64,000 nt of DNA from positions 583,001 through 647,000 of the forward strand of contig JABYQN010000009.1 in the NCBI GenBank assembly GCA_022606135.1, given 5' to 3'. Below the pieces are notes generated by a model that worked only from the letters and a program-made list of their open reading frames with translations, was not told the DNA's origin and searched no databases. The stretch comes from Fomes fomentarius (Eukaryota > Basidiomycota > Agaricomycetes > Polyporales > Polyporaceae). Made by a program: the position numbers and the translations under genes. Below, in pieces: positions 11,201-21,009 of the stretch; positions within the stretch are counted from its first letter, which is position 1, and each line of letters begins with the position of its first letter.

Positions 11201-12384
11201 GACGCCCGCCGCGCGGATCGTCTGGCGGACTGACCGGAGACGATGATGCAATGGACGGAGTCTGGCGTGCATGAGATGGTGTAGAGGTTGACGAGATGAG
11301 CTCGATTTGCGCTAGTTGCGGGTGGGACTTCCTAGGATGACCTGGGAGTCCTTTGAGGAGGAGGGGGTCGTCGCTTGGAGATGGAGGAGGCGGGAGTTCA
11401 GACAGGTCAATCTCTGGAGGTTCTTTCTTGATCGTTAAAACAAGCTTCTTCGTATTCTTGGCAGACTTGCGCTTGCTAGACTTGGACATTCCCTCGGGCG
11501 AATGAGTGGCGCCAGGTGGTGTGTGGATGATCTCGCGGGGAGGTGTGAAGCGCTCACGCGGAGGCTCATATGGCGGGATGGGTGTCGCAGAGCGTCGTCG
11601 AGCGGAGATAGTTTGTCGTGAGATAACAGGAAGAGGAGGTATGTAGTCGGCGTTGAGGTTGGAATGGTGAGGAGAAAGGAGAAGAGACCGCTTTGTCGGT
11701 GACTCGCTTCGACGTTGAGATGCTCGCGTTGGCGTGGTGGGCTCGTCGGCCAGCTCAGTGGGTTGACGATGAAGGGCACCTCGCTTGGTCTGTTTGCGAG
11801 GCTTCGGGTTGGGCGTTGCCTCAGTGACGACTAAACCACTATTCGATGCTCCATTGACGATCGAATCCAGAGCAGTGTGAGAGGAAGAACGATTATGTGC
11901 GTGCCGCTTGCGTTTTGTGGAAGCATGCGAAGGAGAGAAGGCAGCTTGAGTCGGCACAGAGCGTGCACGGATGACCTGTGTAACAGTTATGAGTACATCG
12001 TCGTTTCCAGTCTGCGAGAGCGGTAAGCTTGCAGTTTCTACCCCATTCAACCATCGGCGCAGTTCATATCGAACGCTTCGCGCAGAATGACCACGTGGAA
12101 ATCATACAGGAACTCACCGAATTACGTTCATGACGAAGTATCTCCTCCGGAGGTGGGCTGAAAAGCATCCTCGAAGCATCCATATCTCCCTCCTGCGCTT
12201 GCGACGATGGCGGGGTCAACAAACCAGATTTACTGTCTGAATCTTCATCTCCACGATCGGCATTGGTCCTCGTGTTCAGCGCGGGCGTTCGCTTCTGCCT
12301 CGAGGCCTTGGTGCTGCGTTTCGGACGCAGATCAAGTATGGGTGGTCTGTCGTTGCTCATTGCAGAAGGGGGCACATTCTCCAT
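8225..12384 (-). CDS. Large, mostly disordered conserved-looking protein, function unknown
   Basis: The model starts at ATG 12384 (MENVPPSAMSNDR) and ends at the TGA at 8225, giving roughly 1150-1250 aa over at least seven exons. Most of it is low-complexity Ser/Pro/Arg with NLS-like basic runs (KRKRHAHNR). Ordered-looking blocks lie in the C-terminal third: AWEKDDWKLLDACF, ELDNVVNRFLEYTASIPLEE, RDNLLRRVQALQRKQRAGKG and SVKDLVKGFESLEKQ. Frame changes are explained by introns at ~10513-10595 (donor GTACGA, phase 0), at ~9910 and at ~9240-9300, and by one near 8645-8727. The frame change near 9490-9600 has no fully convincing intron and could be a frameshift. The first intron, near 12120, is also uncertain. 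It is divergent from the next gene. No function is claimed. Confidence 0.65.
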
Positions 12385-12688
12385 AACATGCAGCAGTGAC
12401 AAGAGCAAGTGTTGACTTGTCGTCGGTAGTCAGGGTTCGAGACTCAGACAATGGAGATAAACCAAGAGAGAACGCGAATAATAATCGAACCAAACTTGGC
12501 CACAAGTTGAACTTATCCAGTCACGCGATCGTGTTCTATCAGTCTCGTGATCTTAACATGCCGCGCGTCAGTCTCGCGTCGCGTTTTGCAGAATACTGTC
12601 CGAGGCGACGTCTTTTGTCTTTCAAATTCTCGTTCCTCCTCGACATTTGACATCTCTCGCCCGACTTCTTGGTCTCCGGGTACTCTCG
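12385..12688. promoter_or_regulatory. Bidirectional promoter region between two disordered-protein genes
   Basis: Only 304 bp separate the start codons of the divergent genes at 12384 (-) and 12689 (+). No clear TATA box is seen on either side. Shared regulation is an inference from geometry. Confidence 0.55.
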
Positions 12689-14809
12689 ATGTCTAGGAGA
12701 CCTGCTACAGTCTCTGGATGGGCGTTCTCTCTGCGTCAAAACAACCACTACGCGGATGACTCAAGCAGCGACTCCGACGAAGAAGCTACTGAGAAGAGCT
12801 CGGACGACAAAGACCGCACTGCCGCGATCAGCAAGCAGGTCTCCGAAGACGCTCGCCTATTGGAGCAGTTAGACCTGGGTTCTAGGACGGACACTGCAAT
12901 GTACAAACCCAATCCTTGGTCAATCGCGAAAGCAAATGCCTCAGCTCGGCCGAAGCCTACTCTAGCCGTCGCAAAGCCTACTCCTTGCGGTCCCAAGCAG
13001 CCATCGCATCCAACAGTCCTAGATCTGCTCCGTAAACAACCCAAGAAACCTCAGGCTTCTGCACCTACGCCCAGTGCTACCACCAGAAAGGAAGTTACAG
13101 TTACGTCGGCTCCTGAGTTCTCACCTATGCGTCCCCCAGCTCGCCCACCCCAACCTCCTGCGTCGCACTACCAAGCTGAAGCGAATATACATTCGGACGA
13201 CACTCTTGTGGACGAGACTACTGCTGATGTTGGATCGTTGACGAAAGCTGAAGATATCTGTTCTGTCAATGACACGCTAGTGATGTCTCCTGTTCTCTCT
13301 GCGCGCAATTTTTCAGGCTCTCGGCATAGTCATGTCTACTCTCCCAGGAAGGCTACGCCCTCAGACGAAGCAAACGCATGGGTTTCTTCTTCTGCGATGA
13401 TCTCGCACTCCCCATTCCCTTCTGGAACTCACCACGACAGGCATATACCCAGTTCATCTCCACTTCACGCTGTAGAGACTCTGAGACGGAGACACGACAT
13501 GCTAGAAGTGCCTAAACAAGATCTCCGACGCCTGCTCTTCCAGTCATCTCCTACTCATGCTCCTCCTGGACAGCTTACGTCGCCTCACGGTTCTTCATTT
13601 TGCAAGCAATCGTCATCTCAGCCAGGCCCTGCGACCTCACTCGCTCTACACCCAACTACACCGATCGTCAACCCTACCTATCTCAGGGTGACGACCACCC
13701 CAACAGGACAGACAATTCCGACCAGAGCATCACCTCAATCGCGCCAATTCACACCGATACCCAAACCTCTCGTTTTCAAACGGGAATGGCGTTCCCCCGA
13801 CCTCCCTCTTCCTGGGCGAAGACAGTCACCGTCATATACTCATCCGCACTCGTACCCCCCGGTTCACCCTTCCCAACGCGCATACAGTCCCGTTCCGAGT
13901 CCGCCGATCCTTGTGAGAAGCCCACTTTCTCTCCCATACACCGATGCGCTGCATGTCAGATCGGACCCTTCCCCTTCCCCAGAGCCTCCTCGAACGTTCA
14001 GCCAATTTGCATTTAATCCCCCTTCACCTCCAAGAGGAAAAGGCATAGATGACGTGCACCGGTTGTCTGATGCTAACGTGAGCAGGCGACCAGCTACATC
14101 CCCGTCTCGGTCTCGCCAGCCGTCAACATCACCAAAGAAGTCATGGCTGTCTCCTCCTTCGTCCCCACCATCGTTTCACCACCGAACGGCCACCGTGCGC
14201 GGGAACGGACGGAAACGTGACGCTTACGAGGCGTTCGACTCCCCAGAGGACAACTGGTCAACCATACCTACAAAGAAGAGCCATCTTTCCACTGTGAATA
14301 GTGGAAAAGGTCGTAAGGGAGATGCCTATCCATCCGCTTTCAAGCTACCTCTTTTACGCGCCGATACACCCAATGTCCAATCGGGTAGAGGGGGATCCGC
14401 TCGGGTCGTAACCTACGTTCCACCTCACCCCAAGAAACCTAGAGACAATGTGCGGAATGACTCAGGGGAACACAGGGACGTTCGTTCTTCAGTCTCCTCA
14501 GGCTCTTCATCTTTCCGTCCCTTGGCTGTCCGGCGCGCCGCCCTTCCACTATCGTCTTACCGATGTGCGGCACCTCCGCACCGGCCAGTGGAGGGTTATT
14601 CGCGCCACCTCTCAACGGAACACACTCAACGAGCACAAGCATCACGTTCCGGGCCTCCTCAAAACACAGACGAATGGGATGAACACTCTTCGGATACGTT
14701 GGTGGAGATCGACACGCCGACTCTCGCTAGGCGGTATCCTGCAGTGCGGCGTGGTGTCGAAGAGGTACGGACACAGGTTTGGTCGCGTATGCAGCTGAGG
14801 GCTAACTAG
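12689..14809 (+). CDS. Disordered Pro/Ser-rich protein with KPNPWSIAK motif, function unknown
   Basis: A single open frame of 706 aa from ATG 12689 (MSRRPATVSGWAF); the frame is open to 12647 but without an earlier ATG. An acidic Ser/Asp stretch at residues ~25-50 is followed by MYKPNPWSIAKANA at ~85-98, which resembles a short motif I associate with uncharacterised fungal nuclear proteins (memory, not checked). The middle is Ser/Pro-rich and probably unstructured. The C-terminal 150 residues contain NGRKRDAYEAFDSPEDNW and end RTQVWSRMQLRAN. The lack of introns contrasts with nearly every other gene here. Its 3' part, from base 13865 on, is duplicated as a broken copy at 18971-19732. Confidence 0.75.
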   Translation: MSRRPATVSGWAFSLRQNNHYADDSSSDSDEEATEKSSDDKDRTAAISKQVSEDARLLEQLDLGSRTDTAMYKPNPWSIAKANASARPKPTLAVAKPTPCGPKQPSHPTVLDLLRKQPKKPQASAPTPSATTRKEVTVTSAPEFSPMRPPARPPQPPASHYQAEANIHSDDTLVDETTADVGSLTKAEDICSVNDTLVMSPVLSARNFSGSRHSHVYSPRKATPSDEANAWVSSSAMISHSPFPSGTHHDRHIPSSSPLHAVETLRRRHDMLEVPKQDLRRLLFQSSPTHAPPGQLTSPHGSSFCKQSSSQPGPATSLALHPTTPIVNPTYLRVTTTPTGQTIPTRASPQSRQFTPIPKPLVFKREWRSPDLPLPGRRQSPSYTHPHSYPPVHPSQRAYSPVPSPPILVRSPLSLPYTDALHVRSDPSPSPEPPRTFSQFAFNPPSPPRGKGIDDVHRLSDANVSRRPATSPSRSRQPSTSPKKSWLSPPSSPPSFHHRTATVRGNGRKRDAYEAFDSPEDNWSTIPTKKSHLSTVNSGKGRKGDAYPSAFKLPLLRADTPNVQSGRGGSARVVTYVPPHPKKPRDNVRNDSGEHRDVRSSVSSGSSSFRPLAVRRAALPLSSYRCAAPPHRPVEGYSRHLSTEHTQRAQASRSGPPQNTDEWDEHSSDTLVEIDTPTLARRYPAVRRGVEEVRTQVWSRMQLRAN

Positions 14810-15876
14810 TAAGTTCGCAGTAGCGCAAACGCTTGTCAGCGGAGGTCTGGGACATGCTTGAACTTCCTAGCTGTGGAGTCGTGTTTCGGGACGAGTGGAG
14901 GGTAGATGGCGGGAGCAAGAGTGCCGAGCCTGAGATTGGCGTCGTCTGCTGGGAGGGCAGAACCCATGCCCACGGAGGTCCCTGTGGGTAGTCTTCGGAG
15001 GTTTGCTGGGTTCTGCTGTGTGCTGGAGGAATTTGCTGTGGATGGTGACCTCATTAATGTCTTGATATCGATTCGCATTGCTGCATTATCCGCTTCATGT
15101 CTTTGTCCTCGTGCATCGACTGCGCCAATTACCTGTACCTCGTGAACTTGAACCACAATGCTGTACCCTGCTTCCCTCGCGGAGTATTGGCGATCTTCTA
15201 CTATCCGTTCAGTCCGGACCGCTGGTCAATAGAGTTGTGTGTTGTCGCTATCCGTCTGTTGGTCCACGTCAAGGGTAAATCTAATGCAACCACAAGTTAC
15301 CCCATGTACGGACCGCGCCCGGACCGCCTTTTCCACCAGCGTTCACCCGTTTTTTCTCCGATGTTGACTGCTTCTAATTCCTTCAAGTTAACCTTGCTTC
15401 TTCCTCCGTTGGGAACAAGAGTCTTTTGCGTGGACGTTGGGTCCTGGTCTACCTGGAAGACCCTGACATACGATATTGAGGCTCTTCCGCCCATACGTGT
15501 ACAATGACCAAGCACCGAAAGCTTATTTGAAGTCATCTTCACGCCCGACCATAGGCGGTGTGCGCATAATGGTGAGTATCCACTCCATCGGCGCTGCTCT
15601 TTCCTTCTACTGCGGCTCTAGAACCAAGCTATCTGCTTGCGCTCTTCGCCGACGGGTCTGCGCTGAGACTCAGGGGGTACAGCGGGACCGTCGACATAAT
15701 CCCTATGACGCGGATCTTGGCGCATAACGACTTCCTGAGCATCTGATGCGCTTCTGGTGCATCGTGTGTATCCTGCGATGATCATTCGTTGCGCGTACAT
15801 ACAACGAGCAATGGGCTTCCGCAGCCTAATAGGGCCGGGGCCCGGAGTAGAAACCGCCGGGTCCTGACGCAATGTA

Positions 15877-15891
15877 TTTACCACGGGTAAA
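15877..15891. promoter_or_regulatory. Near-palindrome upstream of PG1
   Basis: TTTACCACGGGTAAA, 474 bp before the PG1 start codon. In the other two units the same site is TTTACCCCGGGTAAA. The C-to-A change removes a CCGGGG core on the minus strand that would match the carbon-repressor consensus SYGGRG. Regulation is inferred. Confidence 0.35.
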
Positions 15892-16267
15892 CATGTTTGC
15901 AACTTTGCGAGGGCTCGAGGCTCAAGGGAACCGATCCGTTGCTTTGCAGGACATAACATGACGTTGTAAACCTACGGAGGGTGATAGTCGGCAGCAAATG
16001 TGACGTGCAGCAATAACTAGCTTTCTCACTGAAGGCGCATCTCCGAAATCTCCCACTACACATGGATCTCAATCCACGGTGAGTCGGTGACCTACCCTCA
16101 GGATGATCCCGTGTTCTCATGGTGAGGGGCGCGTGCACCGACTTTCCCGAGCGACCTTCTCAACCAATGATATGCCTGAACCTGTTTTTCCGCGACCACT
16201 CCAGCACGCTTCGCGCAAACTCAGGCTCATGATCAATCGCCGGATTCACTACGTGTACGCTCCATAC

Positions 16268-16274
16268 ATAAAAG
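16268..16274 (+). promoter_or_regulatory. TATA-like box of PG1
   Basis: ATAAAAG, 83 bp before the ATG and conserved in all three copies. Confidence 0.55.
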
Positions 16275-16350
16275 CGCGACGGAGCAGGCTAGCTAGTCCT
16301 CCAGACCCCTCTGGCTCTGCAGACTCGGTGCATTCTACACTTGACACGAC

Positions 16351-18192
16351 ATGGCTGTCTTCCTCCGCCTCGCTGCCCTCGTCGCCTTTGTGCCGTACCT
16401 CGCCGTCGTGGCGGCGCCCGCTGCGAGTGACTGCACCGGCACGATCTCGTCGCTGGATGACGTCGACGCGGCCGTCAAGTGCACGACCGTCAATATCAAT
16501 GCGTTCACCGTCCCTGCCGGCAAGACGTTCGACCTCAAGCTTGCGGACAGCACCACTGTGAACTTGAGTGCGTCACGTTATCATATTTTATTTGATTGAT
16601 TTTACGTGTCGTGGAGGTGGCTGGTGCTCACGCGCATGATCTCACACGCTCGCAGACGGCGATGTCAAGTTTGATGTGAAGAACTGGGACGGCCCGCTCT
16701 TCCAAGTCAGGTATGTTTTGAGGCGTGTCTCCTCGTTCAACACCAGCCAATTTACAATCGCGCGTTCATAGTGGCAAATCTATCACTTGTAAGATATCTA
16801 TATCTCTTCTCAAAGTTCGCGGTCGTAACTGTTCGTGAAGTCAATGGCAACGGGCACACCTTTGACGGTAACGGAGCATCTTACTGGGCGAGTGGCATCC
16901 TGCTTCAGTCATGAACGCCTGACTAACCGCGGTATACAGGATGGCCAAGGTGGAAATGGAGGTGTCACCAAGCCGGCACCCATGATGAAGTAAGTTGGCC
17001 CACTGGTCATAATATTCCGGATACTCATCGTCATCGACATGTTCAGGATCAAGATATCTGGTACCTACTCTGTAAGACCGTTGCACCCTCCGCGTTCGAC
17101 TCTTGCTAATCCCGACAACTTAAGAACGTCAAGGTCAAGAACTCTCCGGCACGCGTCTACAGCGTGTCGAACCCGGCGCAACTCACGATGTCTCAGCTGA
17201 CCATCGATAACTGTACGTATTGCCTTGTCTGTCCGTGCTCTGCACCCAGTCCCTGACGTGCAGAGCCTAGCTGCGGGTGACGCTCCGAATTCCAAGAGCG
17301 ATGGCAAGGCAGCGGGTCACAACACCGATGGGTTCGACTGCAGCACCACGAACCTCATCATACAGGACAGGTAAAGGGTGAATCTGCTCTCCATGAGAGC
17401 CCTTGTGTACTGAGATGTGTGGTACAGCACGATCCACAACCAGGACGACTGCCTTGCGATCAACAAGGGCAGCAACATCGTCTTCCAGCGTAACACCTGC
17501 GTCGGCGGTCACGGTATCTCTGTTGTGCGTCTCACTTTTCTTCTTCAATCCGGAGGCTGTTGTGGTGTATACCCTGGCAGATGCTCACATTTTCGCTGTG
17601 TATAGGGCTCGATTAGCTCGGACGTCACTGTCTCTGGCATCACAATCAAGGACAACGTCATCCAGGACAAGTACGTCCCAACTAATCACATCGACACACA
17701 ATGACAACAACTGAATGATGCCGCTCTTTCCAGTGACCAGGCTCTTCGCATCAAGACCAAGTCAGACGCCACCGGATCCACCGTCTCGAACATCACCTAC
17801 TCTGGTAACACTGCCACGGGTCTGCGTAGGTTCGGTGTGATCATCGACCAGAGCTACCCTTCGACCCTTGGAACGCCTGGCACCGGAGTGAAGCTCTCGG
17901 TGCGTTCCCGTGATCTGTATGCGTATATGTTCCTACTCACTACGGATGCATCAATAGGGAGTGAACTTCGTAGGATCCACCAACTCGATCACTGTTGCGA
18001 GCGGAGCGAAGCGCGTCGCTGTCAACTGCGGATCTGGTGCCTGCAGCGGTATGTGTATATAGCCAGGCGTCTGGCAGGATTCCTTGCTGACCATCGGGTG
18101 GCATAGGCACCTGGGACTGGTCCGCCCTGAAGGTCAGCGGTGGATCTGCGGGTACAATCAACTACAGCGGGATCAAGAACTTCTCTCAGTGA
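16351..18192 (+). CDS. Endopolygalacturonase 1 (GH28), secreted
   Basis: Thirteen short exons give a 367-aa protein, the normal length of fungal endo-PGs. It cuts alpha-1,4-galacturonan in pectin outside the cell. The first ~20 residues are a signal peptide ([20 protein letters not shown]). The parallel beta-helix carries all GH28 active-site motifs: GHNTDGFD (Asp ~186), NQDDC (Asp ~206 and 207), GGHGIS (His ~228) and RIK (Arg ~259, Lys ~261). The acceptor before SAGDAPNS is a TAG just after a decoy CAG that would give a stop. The intron after ASYW (16888-16939) has a GC donor. The end is ...KNFSQ then TGA at 18190-18192. Two further intact copies follow. Expression is probably pectin-induced and glucose-repressed, as in the family, but this is inferred. 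Confidence 0.95.
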
Positions 18193-18641
18193 GTCTGAGA
18201 GGGGTTTGTTCTTCGATGCATCATGTACGCTACGGGGCAAATCATAAGCGCGTTCTTAAAGAAACCATCATATGAGTAGTGCGACGCACCATGATCATAT
18301 GGGTGATGGAGTGCTCAGTAACCTTGGCCATATCCCGAAAAAGGCATATTCAGGTAACGGCGCACTGTTTCTTTTCCGGTTCGGAAGTGTACTCTGGTAT
18401 ATGACAGCTGGTTTCACATTGATGGTCCGCAGAGAAAAGGACACAGACAGTGCATCGCGGGATCCAGCGAGAGGTAGTCCTAATGAGGCTGTATGCCTAG
18501 TCTGCCTGCGAGGTGGGTTACTCGATACGGACGTGAACTCTCGTCTAATTGTGAAATGTGTCGTTCGCTCTGCTATCCACGGATTGTGATGGAGACTCGG
18601 ACGTCATCAGGTCTGATGTCAGTCGCATGCACCTCGAGGTA
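18193..18641. other. 3' flank of PG1, repeated in all units
   Basis: Noncoding sequence with close counterparts after PG2 (22835-23278) and PG3 (27597-28040). No gene recognised. Confidence 0.6.
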
Positions 18642-18965
18642 CACTTCTGACTTGGCGAATGCCCTCAATTTAAGTTACTCGGGCGATCGAGGCATACAGC
18701 CAGTGATGAGTGAAGCTTCAGGAGCCCCGAGATCCTGACCTGAGGGTGAGGGACTGTACCGAGAATGAGAGCCGCGCATCGAGCAATAAGCGCCCAAAAG
18801 AGATGACTGTCAATGTCATCGACGTGGGTAATGAGAGATATCTTCCACAATGTATAGCCGCAGATATGGCGCTTTTCGTTGAGGAATGCCAGGACAGCGG
18901 ACTGGAAGCAACGACGATGCATGGTCCTATGTGCAAGCAGGGTCGTCCAAAGCATTCAGTACAAG
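18642..18965 (-). pseudogene. UBA2 fragment (intron 3 plus 26 bp of exon 3)
   Basis: This piece matches 31441-31765 in the UBA2 gene over its whole length with small indels. The last 26 bp (18940-18965) match the coding end of UBA2 exon 3, which encodes LVLNALDN. The splice donor itself is deleted here. It is too short to encode anything; it marks the right-hand breakpoint of the segmental duplication. Confidence 0.88.
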
Positions 18966-18970
18966 CTTAA

Positions 18971-19732
18971 CACCCTTCCCAACGCGCATACAGTCCCGTT
19001 CCGAGTCCGAGTCCGCCGATCCTTGTGAGAAGCCCACTTTCTCTCCCATACACCGATGCGCTGCATGTCAGATCGGACTCTTCCCCTTCCCCAGAGCCTC
19101 TTCCAACGTTCAGCCGATTTGCATTTGGTTCCCCTTCACCTCCAAGAGAGGAAAAGGCATAGATGACGTGCACCGGTTGTCTGATGCTAACGCGAGCAGG
19201 CGACCACCTACATCCCCGTCATCGCCAAACAAGTCATGGCTGTCTTCTCTTTCGTCCCCACCATCGTTTCACGGTCACCGAACGGCCACCGTGCGCGGGA
19301 ACGGACGAAAACGTGACGCTTACGAGGCGTTCGACTCCCCAGAGGACAACTGGTCAACCATACCTAGAAAGAAGAGCCATCTTTCCACTGTGAATAGTGG
19401 AAAAGGTCGTAAGGGAGATACCTATCCATCCACTTTCAAGCTACCTCATTTACGCGCGGATACACCCAATGTCCAATCGGGTAGAGGGGGAACCGCTCGG
19501 GTCGTAACCTACGTTCCACCTCACCCCAAGAAACCTGGAGACGATGTGCGGAATGACTCAGGGGAACACAGGGACGTTCGTTCTTCAGTTTCCTCAGGCT
19601 CTTCATCTTTCCGTCCCTTGGCTGTCCGGCATGCCGCCCTTCCACTATCGTGTTACCGATGTTCGACACCTCCGCGCCGGCCAGTGGAGGGTTATTCGCG
19701 CCACCTCTCAACAGATTACACTGAACGAGTAT
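18971..19732 (+). pseudogene. 5'-truncated copy of the disordered-protein gene
   Basis: It matches 13865-14640 closely. It lacks the first ~390 codons, has a frame-changing indel before GKGIDDVHRLSDAN near 19150, and has a premature TAA after STDYTERV near 19732, where the intact gene continues for ~55 codons. A homologous untranslated tail continues to about 19905. There is no start codon context of its own, so it is a dead by-product of the duplication. Confidence 0.88.
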
Positions 19733-20536
19733 AAGCATCACGTTCCGGGCCTCCTCAAAACACAGACGAATGGGATGAACGCTCTTCGGATACATTGGTG
19801 GGGATCGACACGCCGACTCTCGCTAGGCGGTATCCCGCAGTGCGGCGTGGTGTCGAAGAGGTACGGACACAGGTTTGGTCGCGTATGCAGCTGAGGGCTG
19901 ACTAGTAAGTTCGCAGTAGCGCAAACGCTTGTCAGCGAAGGTCTGGGACATGCTTTAACTTCCTAGCTGTGGAGTCGTGTTTTGCGACGAGTGGAGGGTA
20001 GATGGCTTGCGGAGCGAGAGTGTCAAGAGTAAATCTAATGCACCTACAAGTTACCCCATACACGGACCGCGCCCTTTCCGCCCTTTCCGCCAGCGTTCAC
20101 CCGTTTTTTCTCCGGCGTTGACTGCTTCTGATTCCTTCAAGTTAACCTTGCTTCTTCCTCCGTTGGGAACAAGACTCTTACGCATGGACGTTGGGTCCCA
20201 CTCCACCTGGAACACCCTGACATACGATATCGAGGCTCTTCCGCCCATACGTGTACAATGACCAAGCACCGAAAGCTTATTTGAAGTCATCTTCACGCCC
20301 GACCATAGGCAGTGTACGCATAATGGTGAGTATCCACTCCATCGGCGCTGCTCCTTCCTTCTACTGCCGCTCTAGAACCAAGCTATCTGCTTGCGCTCTT
20401 CGCCGACGGGTCTGCGCTGAGACTCAGAGGGTACAGCGGGACCGTCGAATTGTTTCGTATGGCGCGGATCTTGGCGCATAACGACTTAATAGGGTCGGGA
20501 CCCGGAGTGCAAACTGTCGGGTCCTGACGCAATGTA

Positions 20537-20551
20537 TTTACCCCGGGTAAA
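20537..20551. promoter_or_regulatory. Palindrome with CreA-like core upstream of PG2
   Basis: TTTACCCCGGGTAAA, about 460 bp before the ATG. The minus strand reads CCGGGG, matching SYGGRG. Function is inferred. Confidence 0.4.
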
Positions 20552-20917
20552 CATGTTTGCAACTTTGCCAGGGCTCGAGGCTCAAAGGAACTGTTTGCAG
20601 TACACAACATGACGTCTGTAATTCTATGCTGCGGACGCAGAGGGCGATAGACGGCGGCAAATGTGACGTGCAGTAATAACTAGCTTTTTCGCTGAAGGCG
20701 CATCTCCGAAATCTCCCATTACACACGGATCTCACTCGACGGTGACCTACTCTTCAGGATAACCCCGTTTTTTTATCATCAGGGGCGCGTGCACCGACTT
20801 TCCCGAGCGACCATTTCCAACAATGATATGCCTGAGCCTACGTTTTTCCGCGACCACTGCAGCAGGCCTCGCACGAACTCAGGCTCATGATTGCCAGACT
20901 CACTACACGCACGCCCC

Positions 20918-20924
20918 ATAAAAG
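20918..20924 (+). promoter_or_regulatory. TATA-like box of PG2
   Basis: ATAAAAG, 92 bp before the ATG. Confidence 0.55.
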
Positions 20925-21009
20925 CGCGACGGAGCAGGCTGGCTAGTCCTCCAGACTCCTCTGAATCCTCCAGCTCTGCAAACTCGCTGCATTCTACACT
21001 TGACACGAA

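Larger units (their letters stand above)
14810..16350. other. Spacer upstream of polygalacturonase 1
   Basis: About 1.5 kb with no recognisable gene. From about 15290 on it is repeated upstream of the other two polygalacturonase genes. It contains the TTTACC-A-CGGGTAAA near-palindrome at 15877-15891 and the TATA-like box at 16268. Confidence 0.55.
13865..18965 (+). repeat. Tandem segmental duplication, unit 1
   Basis: This block carries the 3' part of the disordered-protein gene, a spacer, polygalacturonase 1 and its 3' flank, and ends with a scrap of UBA2 (18642-18965). Unit 2 begins at 18971 with the sequence found at 13865. Compared with unit 2 it has ~350 extra bp at about 14915-15270. 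Similarity between units is visible over introns, exons and spacers. Confidence 0.9.
19733..21009. other. Spacer upstream of polygalacturonase 2
   Basis: Copy of the PG1 upstream spacer with a ~350-bp deletion near 20010. No gene of its own. It includes the palindrome at 20537 and the TATA-like box at 20918. Confidence 0.55.

Noticed and set aside
12647..12688. Start of the disordered protein at 12647
   Set aside because: That codon is TTG; the first ATG is at 12689.
15297..15542. An ~81-aa minus-strand open frame repeated in the three PG units
   Set aside because: It is repeated because the whole spacer is repeated. In unit 3 a small insertion gives a stop, and there are no splice or promoter signals.
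16335..16556. A 73-aa minus-strand ORF opposite PG exon 1 in all copies
   Set aside because: It is the antisense shadow of a GC-rich, codon-biased exon, not an independent gene.
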